Assembly: GCA_024636355.1 (NCBI GenBank)
Contig: JAGXHH010000107.1
Span: 1-11,500, forward strand
DNA length: 11,500 nucleotides
Direction of reading: 5' to 3'
Source of the DNA: Desulfobacteraceae bacterium
GTDB lineage: Bacteria > Desulfobacterota > Desulfobacteria > Desulfobacterales > Desulfosalsimonadaceae
The position numbers and the translations under genes were made by a program. The notes beneath the pieces were generated by a model, which saw only the letters and a list, made by a program, of their open reading frames with translations, was not told the origin of the DNA and ran no database searches. Positions 6,652 through 11,500 of the stretch are shown piece by piece. Each line of letters starts with the position of its first letter. Position 1 is the stretch's first letter.

Positions 6652-7711
6652 GGCCCATCCCCATCTGCCGCTTGCGGAACACGTAGCAGAAAAACGGTCC
6701 GCCGATTAAGGCCGTCAACACCCCGATCGGCACTTCTGACGGCAGCACCGCCCGGGTGACCGTATCGGCGGCCAGCAGCAGGATCGCACCGGTGAGCATG
6801 GACAAGGGGATCAGCCGCCGGTTGTCCGGCCCGCTGATGCTGCGCACCAGGTGCGGCACCAGCAGCCCCACGAATCCGATAATACCGGTCACCGACACGC
6901 AGACGGCGGCCATCAGACTGACACAGACCAGCAGCGCAGGAGACAGCCGGCGCACCTCGACCCCGAGCGAATCTGCGGTTCGGGTACCTAATGATATCAG
7001 GTTGAGATCCCGGGCATAAAACAGGCACACGAAAGTTCCCGCTCCGGCAACAGTGGCTGTCAGGCCCACATCCGCCCAGGTTTTCGAAGCCAGGCTGCCC
7101 ATGAGCCAGAAGACCAGCACCGCCACCCGCTCATCGGCCACGTACTTTAAAAAACTGATCCCCGCCGACAGGATCGCCGCCACGATGATGCCGGACAGGA
7201 TCAGGTTGTTCGAGGAAAATCCGCCGGCGGATGCCGCCAGGTACATCACCACCAGCAAGGTGGCGGCCGCACCGATAAAGGCGAACAGCGGCACCGACCA
7301 GGCGCCGAGCAGGCTGACGTTGATCAGCAGGGCGATCGATGCGCCGAACGCCGCGCCGGCTGAAACGCCCAGGGTGTAGGGGTCGGCAAGGGGGTTGAGC
7401 AGTACTGCCTGGTAGACCGCCCCGGATACGGCCAGAGCCGCGCCGACTACCGCTGCGGTCAGGATGCGGGGCAGACGAACGTCCATGACAACCGCCTGCA
7501 GCATCGGATCGATCTGCGCCACCCATTGCTCATGGCCGGTCACGGCGCCCCCGATAATTTTCAGGATATCCGGAAAACCGACCCGAACGTAACCCATGCC
7601 GGCTGCCGCCGTGATCAGGAGAAAGAGCGCAGCGGCAAGCACGGCCACCTGGGGCCAGAGGGCGCCGTCGCGAAATTTCTGCAAAGAAAAGATGTTTTTT
7701 CCGGAATTCAT
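6641..7711 (-). CDS. btuC: ABC importer permease, BtuC/FecCD family
   Basis: Inner-membrane permease of the importer, 356 residues with about ten hydrophobic segments, normal for the family. Family motifs are DVRLPRILTAAVVGAAL (77-93), NPLADPYTLGVSAGAAFG (106-123), FWLMGSLASKTW (201-212), TGIIGFVGLLVPHLVR (275-290, near the coupling helix that contacts the ATPase) and PSEVPIGVLTALIGGPFF (324-341). A homodimer with two BtuD subunits is expected from the family. The ATG at 7711 is 10 bases after the cbiK stop with only a weak Shine-Dalgarno, so it probably depends on coupled translation. The 3' end overlaps btuD by 11 bases. Confidence 0.94.
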   Translation of the reverse strand: MNSGKNIFSLQKFRDGALWPQVAVLAAALFLLITAAAGMGYVRVGFPDILKIIGGAVTGHEQWVAQIDPMLQAVVMDVRLPRILTAAVVGAALAVSGAVYQAVLLNPLADPYTLGVSAGAAFGASIALLINVSLLGAWSVPLFAFIGAAATLLVVMYLAASAGGFSSNNLILSGIIVAAILSAGISFLKYVADERVAVLVFWLMGSLASKTWADVGLTATVAGAGTFVCLFYARDLNLISLGTRTADSLGVEVRRLSPALLVCVSLMAAVCVSVTGIIGFVGLLVPHLVRSISGPDNRRLIPLSMLTGAILLLAADTVTRAVLPSEVPIGVLTALIGGPFFCYVFRKRQMGMGHGF

Positions 7712-7721
7712 TGTGACGCCA

Positions 7722-8603
7722 TCACCATTTGGCCGTTGCCGTTTTCAGGTGATTCACCCATATGTCGACAAACGCATCGAATTCGGCTGTTCCCTTAAGC
7801 ACGGGAACGCTTTCAATGCCTGCTTTTTCAAACGCGGACTTCCAGGAATCCGGCCCCGAGCCGGCAATGTCGTTGTGGGCATGGTCGCCGGCTACCGACA
7901 TCAGCGGCAGGAGCCATGCTTTTTTGATGTTTTTTGCCCGGAGTCGTTCCAGGATCGTCTCTTTTTCCGGAAAGGCTCCCACGGTGCCGATGAAAATATT
8001 GGCATCCGAAAGCTGCACCTGCCACATGAGTGCCGCATATACGGCGTTGGACGGATGATGGGTCCCGTGCCCCACAAAGACCACCGCCTCATCGGTGCGG
8101 CGCTCCTTCGGAATAACGGTCAAAATTGCGTCTGCCGCACTTGCCATGTCCAACGGGTTGCCCAGCATGGGATGGCCGATGCTTACGTGTTCGATACCGT
8201 CGGCCATCTGCTCAAAGCCTTTTGCGATACTGACCAGGTCATGATATTCCAGCCCGGCGATCGTGTGCAGCGACTGTACGGCCACATGGGTAAATCCTTC
8301 ATCCGCCATTTTCGCCAGGGCTTCGGCGGGCGAGTCGATTTCCGTGCCGGAGCGGGCCAGCTTCCTGCGGATGACATGGGACGTGTACGCCCATCGCACC
8401 GGCGTATCCGGCAAGGCCTTTCGCACCGTTTTATCGATGTGGTCAAAGGTCGCCTGCGCTTCGGGCCTGCTCGATCCGAAAGCCACCAGCAGGATGCCTT
8501 TTTTCGTCTGTTTTTGAGGGGCGTGGCCCGAGGCGCTTGCCGTTGCAAAAAACAGCATCAATAAGGTCGATATAATTTTTTTGATCACCTGCCTGTAGTT
8601 CAT
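7722..8603 (-). CDS. cbiK: Exported sirohydrochlorin cobaltochelatase CbiK
   Basis: CbiK inserts cobalt into sirohydrochlorin, starting the anaerobic cobalamin pathway. The 293-residue protein carries an N-terminal signal peptide: basic MNYRQVIKKI, hydrophobic STLLMLFFA, and a probable cleavage site near ATASASG (21-26). The mature chelatase starts at KKGILLVAFGSSRPEA (34-49). Candidate metal-binding histidines are in SLHTIAGLEYHD (His113, His121), FVGHGTHHPSN (His179) and AGDHAHNDIAG (His241, His243), as in the CbiK family. Mature length of about 265 fits. A periplasmic CbiK is described in Desulfovibrio vulgaris. AGGAAGGGAA precedes the ATG. It is the first gene after the riboswitch and lies 10 bases before btuC. 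How a chelatase outside the cytoplasm feeds a cytoplasmic pathway is unresolved. Confidence 0.94.
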   Translation of the reverse strand: MNYRQVIKKIISTLLMLFFATASASGHAPQKQTKKGILLVAFGSSRPEAQATFDHIDKTVRKALPDTPVRWAYTSHVIRRKLARSGTEIDSPAEALAKMADEGFTHVAVQSLHTIAGLEYHDLVSIAKGFEQMADGIEHVSIGHPMLGNPLDMASAADAILTVIPKERRTDEAVVFVGHGTHHPSNAVYAALMWQVQLSDANIFIGTVGAFPEKETILERLRAKNIKKAWLLPLMSVAGDHAHNDIAGSGPDSWKSAFEKAGIESVPVLKGTAEFDAFVDIWVNHLKTATAKW

Positions 8604-8675
8604 CCGTTCCCTTCCTCTTGATCAAATGGATGGCATATGTCCCCGTTTTTGAATCCCTTAAAGGGACAGGCATGG

Positions 8676-8801
8676 TTTTGGCGAAGCCAAAGGTCCATAT
8701 ACAAGGCGTAATGATTTTTCATCCGCGAAGGCATACATGCGTATGTCGAGTGGGTGAAAAATCATTACAACGCAGTAGATGGGCCTTTGGCTTCGCCAAA
8801 A
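8676..8801. repeat. 126-bp nested palindrome in the cbiK leader
   Basis: The outer arms are a perfect 18-bp inverted repeat: TTTTGGCGAAGCCAAAGG at 8676-8693 and its complement at 8784-8801, extending to 23 bp with one mismatch. The middle arms pair 14 bp perfectly: GTAATGATTTTTCA at 8708-8721 with 8755-8768. The tip is CATAC-ATGC-GTATG at 8732-8745. Each outer arm is itself a small hairpin (TTTGGC-GAA-GCCAAA). The right end abuts the A/T tract of the riboswitch terminator. It looks like a dispersed palindromic repeat rather than a protein-binding site. Confidence 0.92.
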
Positions 8802-8841
8802 AATAAAAAAAGCCCTCCTAAGCCTATGGCTAAGGAGGGCT
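8801..8841 (-). terminator. Intrinsic terminator following the cobalamin riboswitch
   Basis: On the minus strand the stem AGCCCTCCT-T-AGCC, loop ATA and complementary arm (8811-8824 with 8828-8841, one internal mismatch) is followed by a T-rich tract at 8811-8801. It lies about 65 bases downstream of the aptamer and 200 bases before cbiK, so it can serve as the riboswitch-controlled attenuator. I could not identify a clear antiterminator by eye. Confidence 0.85.
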
Positions 8842-8907
8842 GCACCCTGTTTCTTGACCCTTCATTACACTATGCCCCGACGTAGCCGCGCGTCGAACAT
8901 ATACTAC

Positions 8908-9073
8908 AAACAAGGCAGGTCTTCTGGCTCACGGATCAGCCTACTTTCCACACCTTCCCGCCGAAAATTCTCGGCAGTGGCTTTCTTGTGGATTTCGTCC
9001 CCGATTACAGCGGCGGGACCGCTCCCGGTTCAAACGGGATTCCCTTTCAAGCCCTTTCGGGCACCTCATTTCC
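8908..9073 (-). ncRNA. Cobalamin (AdoCbl-type) riboswitch aptamer
   Basis: The minus strand shows the conserved core. From 5' to 3' these are GAGGTGCCCGAAAGGGC, the AAAGGGAATCCCG segment, GGGAGCGGTCCCGCCGCTGT, CCACTGCC, GGGAAGGTGTGG, and the B12 box AGCCAGAAGACCTGCC (8914-8929). A closing P1 helix of 8 pairs, two of them G-U, can form between 9064-9071 and 8908-8915. By known mechanism, bound cobalamin lowers expression of the downstream genes. The terminator at 8801-8841 suggests transcriptional control of the whole cbiK-btuCDF-cbi operon. Confidence 0.96.
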
Positions 9074-9080
9074 GTCAAAC

Positions 9081-9108
9081 GGTATAGCAATCGTGTATCG
9101 GATGTCAA
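9081..9108 (-). promoter_or_regulatory. Sigma70-like promoter of the cobalamin operon
   Basis: On the minus strand there is a perfect -35 box TTGACA (9108-9103), a 16-base spacer and a -10 box TATACC (9086-9081). The expected transcription start is near 9073, almost exactly where the riboswitch P1 helix begins. The match in position supports both calls. Confidence 0.8.
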
Positions 9109-9157
9109 GAAAAAGGTAGACGACAGCTTTAGGAAACACTTCGCCTGGTCCCAGCAA

Positions 9158-9275
9158 GGGCGGACACATAGGTCCGCCCCTACGAATCGTTCAGCCATCT
9201 CGCATGAGCGGACACACAGGTCAGCCCATGCAAACGATTCTACCATCTTGTAGGGGCGGACCTGCGTGTCCGCCC
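9158..9275. repeat. Cluster of three GGGCGGAC...GTCCGCCC repeats
   Basis: Copy 1 (9158-9183) and copy 3 (9250-9275, opposite orientation) match at 24 of 26 positions. Copy 2 (9206-9231) is degraded. Each intact copy is a hairpin: GGGCGGAC, 6-base loop, GTCCGCCC. A second inverted repeat GAATCGTT/AACGATTC (9184-9191 and 9233-9240) lies inside. I recognise the unit from memory as a common dispersed intergenic repeat in several bacterial groups. It separates the leftward cobalamin promoter from the rightward genes and could work as a bidirectional terminator or insulator; this is inference. Confidence 0.85.
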
Positions 9276-9605
9276 GATTACGCCGAAACCGGAGGCGGGA
9301 TGTGTTTCCGGAATGCGGGGGGAGAGGTGTGAGAAAAAACAGTTGAAGAGATATGGATCGGATTTGAAACAGATTGTGAAAACATGTAGGATGTGCGGAC
9401 GCTATTAAAAGGAATTTATTCCCGTTTCGTGAGTGGCAGAATAATCGTGAATTTTTTTGTTACCTCAGAATCAACGGAAAGTTCTTTCCCTGTTAAAAAG
9501 CAGTTCCCTCTTTGAAGCTTTTTCAAAGCATACTATCTTTTTGGAACAAATGACGAGATTCTTCCATGACCACCCTTGAACGCACACAAACAGGATGAGA
9601 GCCTT
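9276..9605. other. Gene-free stretch before the thioesterase gene
   Basis: No convincing reading frame, tRNA or strong hairpin was seen. The only suggestive signals are a possible weak plus-strand promoter at 9512-9539 and purine-rich sequence just before the next start codon. Base composition is more AT-rich from about 9340 on, as expected for an upstream regulatory region. Confidence 0.6.
9512..9539 (+). promoter_or_regulatory. Possible promoter of the thioesterase gene
   Basis: TTGAAG at 9512-9517, a 16-base spacer, and TATCTT at 9534-9539, about 65 bases before the chosen start. Both boxes are only partial matches to the sigma70 consensus, so this is tentative. Confidence 0.35.
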
Positions 9606-10400
9606 ATGCACCCATTCGATCAGGATATTGCAGTAACCCGTCAGGAAACAGGCGTCTTAACCGGCAATGTATCGGACAATTGGTCGATCAACGACAACCC
9701 GAACGGCGGCTACCTGATGGCCCTGCTTGCCAGCGCCATGCTGGAGGTGGGCGACAAGGGGGACACTCCGATACTGACCGTCAACTATATGGCCATATGC
9801 AAACCGGGGGATGTTGAACTGCAGGTGGAGGAAATCTCCTGTTCCCGATCGTTTTGCCGGTTAGAAGCGCGATTGATCCAGGAGGGTGAGGAAAAGGTGC
9901 GGGGTCTCGGAACGTTTTCCGGACCGGTCGAAGATTGCTTCATCCGGTGCCATGAAACACCCGCACCCAAAATCGCCCCTCGGGAGAAGTGCATCCAGAT
10001 ACCCAGGATGCCGAAATTTACCTTATACGATCATATGGACGTTCGGCTCGATCCGATCTGCGCCGGGTGGACGGAAAACCGGATGGCGGAAAAATCGGAA
10101 CACCGGGGGTGGATCGCGTTCAGGGACGACCGTCCCTGGGATATCTGCTCCGTTGCCCTGGCGACCGATGCGTTTCCTCCAGCAGTATTCGCCACCCAGG
10201 GAATGCTTGCCTGGGTACCGACGATTGAGTTGAGCATCAATATCAGAAGCATTCCGACCACGCGATGGCTCCGGTGCATCTTCCGCACCCGGTTTATCAC
10301 CTGCGGCCTTCTGGAAGAAGACGGGGAAATCTGGGATGAAACCGGAGCACTGGTTGCCATTTCCCGGCAGATCGCCCAGTTCCGTAAACCTGGTGCTTGA
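9606..10400 (+). CDS. TesB-like acyl-CoA thioesterase family protein
   Basis: A 264-residue cytoplasmic protein that looks like a double hot-dog thioesterase of the TesB-like group, which hydrolyses acyl-CoA thioesters; the actual substrate is unknown. The first hot-dog domain has the helix region NDNPNGGYLMALLASAM (30-45). The second has ALATDAFPPAVF (184-195), WVPTIELSINIRSIP (203-217), and a C-terminal WDETGALVAISRQIAQFR (243-260), the usual end of this family. The ATG at 9606 is preferred over an in-frame TTG at 9576 because AGGATGAGAG lies before it and homology begins soon after. It is monocistronic or shares a transcript with the next gene 102 bases on. No link to B12 is evident. Confidence 0.82.
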   Translation: MHPFDQDIAVTRQETGVLTGNVSDNWSINDNPNGGYLMALLASAMLEVGDKGDTPILTVNYMAICKPGDVELQVEEISCSRSFCRLEARLIQEGEEKVRGLGTFSGPVEDCFIRCHETPAPKIAPREKCIQIPRMPKFTLYDHMDVRLDPICAGWTENRMAEKSEHRGWIAFRDDRPWDICSVALATDAFPPAVFATQGMLAWVPTIELSINIRSIPTTRWLRCIFRTRFITCGLLEEDGEIWDETGALVAISRQIAQFRKPGA

Positions 10401-10502
10401 ATTTCGTAAGTGAAAGAGTTACCGTCCAGGTAAGAACATAGGCATTTTGGTGCCGCATGGTTGAGCTGTTTGGACGCAATGGTGAACAAAAGGAAAATAG
10501 CC

Positions 10503-11279
10503 GTGAAAAAAATACTGATCGGGATTGTTGGCATTTTACTGGTGGTCATCGTTATAGGAGTTGTCGCGATTTACAATCTCGGAACGCTGATCGAAAAAGC
10601 GGTCAACCATTACGGGCCGCAATACACGAAAACCGATGTGGCGATCGGGGATGTGGATGTGGCACTGAGGGCGGGAAAGGCCGAACTCCAGAACTTTTTG
10701 CTGGGAAACCCGGAAGGGTACACTGCTGAGACGGCCATGAAGGTTCGATCCATAAGGGTCGATCTCAATGAGAAAACCCTGACCGATGATCCGCTGGTGA
10801 TAGAAGAAATCCGGGTGGTCGACCCGATCATCAACTATGAGGTAAAAGGGAAAACCGATAATTTCCGAACGATTCTGAATAATGTCCGGCAGGCCGCCGG
10901 CAAGGAGAAGGCGGCTGAAAAGAAGCCCGAACCCGGGGTAGAACAAAAACCGCCCAAAAAGGTTGTCATCAAGGATTTCTACCTCACCGGCGGTGAGGTC
11001 ACGATGGCAATGGCCGGTCTGCAGGGCAAGGACGTCCGCGCAACCATTCCCGACATTCACCTCGAAAATATCGGGGGAAGCGGAGGAATAGTCCCCGCCG
11101 AAGCGCTTGCCATCATTCTCGACCAGATCTACAAACAGATCCAATCCGGAAAGGTCCGCAACGCATTGAACCGGGAACTCGAAAAACATGGCGTAAAGTT
11201 GGATACCCTTCGCGAAGACCTGCAGAAGGGGGCCGGTGAAGCGGTGAGAAAAGGGCTGCAGGATTTTCTGGGAGAATAG
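10503..11279 (+). CDS. Short AsmA-like membrane-anchored protein
   Basis: A 258-residue protein with one N-terminal transmembrane segment (about 4-25), VAIYNLGTLIEKAVN right after it, and a periplasmic part resembling the start of AsmA-family proteins. AsmA relatives act in envelope and outer-membrane lipid homeostasis; this short form has no assigned role. Beta-rich segments (45-66, 100-115, 152-170) flank a lysine/proline-rich linker at about 134-152. The C-terminal half is helical and charged (210-257). The GTG at 10503 is chosen because AAAAGGAAA lies about 8 bases upstream and the signal anchor begins MKKILIG; an ATG at 10479 or TTG at 10461 is possible. It is the last gene before a tandem repeat. 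Confidence 0.75.
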   Translation: MKKILIGIVGILLVVIVIGVVAIYNLGTLIEKAVNHYGPQYTKTDVAIGDVDVALRAGKAELQNFLLGNPEGYTAETAMKVRSIRVDLNEKTLTDDPLVIEEIRVVDPIINYEVKGKTDNFRTILNNVRQAAGKEKAAEKKPEPGVEQKPPKKVVIKDFYLTGGEVTMAMAGLQGKDVRATIPDIHLENIGGSGGIVPAEALAIILDQIYKQIQSGKVRNALNRELEKHGVKLDTLREDLQKGAGEAVRKGLQDFLGE

Positions 11280-11298
11280 GGGAAGGGCAGGAGGGAAG

Positions 11299-11491
11299 AA
11301 TCCAGAATCCAGAATCCAGGAGCCAGAATCCAGGAGCCAGGAGCCAGAAGCCAGAAGCCAGGAGCCAGAAGCCAGAAGCCAGGAGCCAGAAGAAGGTGCC
11401 GGGAGTCAGAAGCCAGGAGCCAGGAGCCAGAAGAAGGTGCCGGGAGTCAGAAGCCAGGAGCCAGGAGCCAGAAGAAGGTGCCGGGAGGCAG
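11299..11491. repeat. Heptameric and 41-bp higher-order tandem repeat
   Basis: Thirteen perfectly phased 7-bp units of the types AATCCAG, GAGCCAG and AAGCCAG run from 11299 to 11389. After that, a 20-bp block AAGAAGGTGCCGGGAGTCAG alternates with three heptamers (21 bp), giving a 41-bp period: blocks at 11390-11409, 11431-11450 and 11472-11491 (the last with one change). It begins about 20 bases after the AsmA-like gene's stop and ends 9 bases before the window does. No gene is seen in it, and there are no unique spacers. Confidence 0.93.
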
Positions 11492-11500
11492 TCGCCTTTA

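Noticed and set aside
7596..8564. Plus-strand open frame of 322 codons
   Set aside because: It is antisense to cbiK, which has clear family motifs, a signal peptide and a ribosome binding site; the antisense product resembles nothing I recognise.
10536..11189. Minus-strand open frame of 217 codons
   Set aside because: It is the shadow of the AsmA-like gene, which has the better start and a membrane anchor.
11299..11491. Possible CRISPR array
   Set aside because: The intervening blocks are themselves identical repeats rather than unique spacers, and the basic unit is only 7 bp.

Overview
The window reads as part of a chromosome from a moderately GC-rich anaerobic bacterium, most likely a sulfate-reducing Desulfobacterota (former Deltaproteobacteria). 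That assignment is inference. It rests on the anaerobic cobalt-early vitamin B12 genes, a cobaltochelatase of CbiK type with an export signal (known from Desulfovibrio), and intergenic repeat families I associate from memory with this group.

Most of the window (1-9108) is one leftward unit on the minus strand. A sigma70-like promoter (9081-9108) drives a cobalamin riboswitch (8908-9073), followed by an intrinsic terminator (8801-8841) and a long palindrome (8676-8801). Then come exported cbiK, a BtuC/BtuD/BtuF-type uptake system, cbiA, cbiC, cbiL, a double GATE-domain (nucleoside-recognition) membrane protein of unknown role, and cbiD, which runs off the left edge. Several genes overlap (btuC/btuD, cbiC/cbiL, cbiL/GATE) or are separated by only 6-10 bases, so a single B12-repressed operon is the simplest reading. 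The gene set supplies cobalt insertion into sirohydrochlorin (CbiK), C20 methylation (CbiL), the C5-side step (CbiD), methyl migration (CbiC) and a,c-amidation (CbiA), plus an ABC importer for corrinoid or a related ligand. cbiE, cbiT, cbiF, cbiG, cbiH and cbiJ are not in the window and may lie to the left.

The gene-free gaps of the operon are filled by unrelated palindromic or tandem repeats. The cbiA and cbiD leaders carry the same two-part element: a CATGAAG inverted repeat followed by a 7-bp-period array that ends almost at the start codon. The btuD-btuF gap holds a 107-bp nested palindrome, and the leader between the riboswitch terminator and cbiK holds a 126-bp one.

The right part (9276-11500) is on the plus strand: a gap with little structure, a TesB-like thioesterase, a short AsmA-like membrane-anchored protein, and a heptameric tandem repeat that becomes a 41-bp higher-order repeat before the window ends. 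These plus-strand genes show no evident link to B12.
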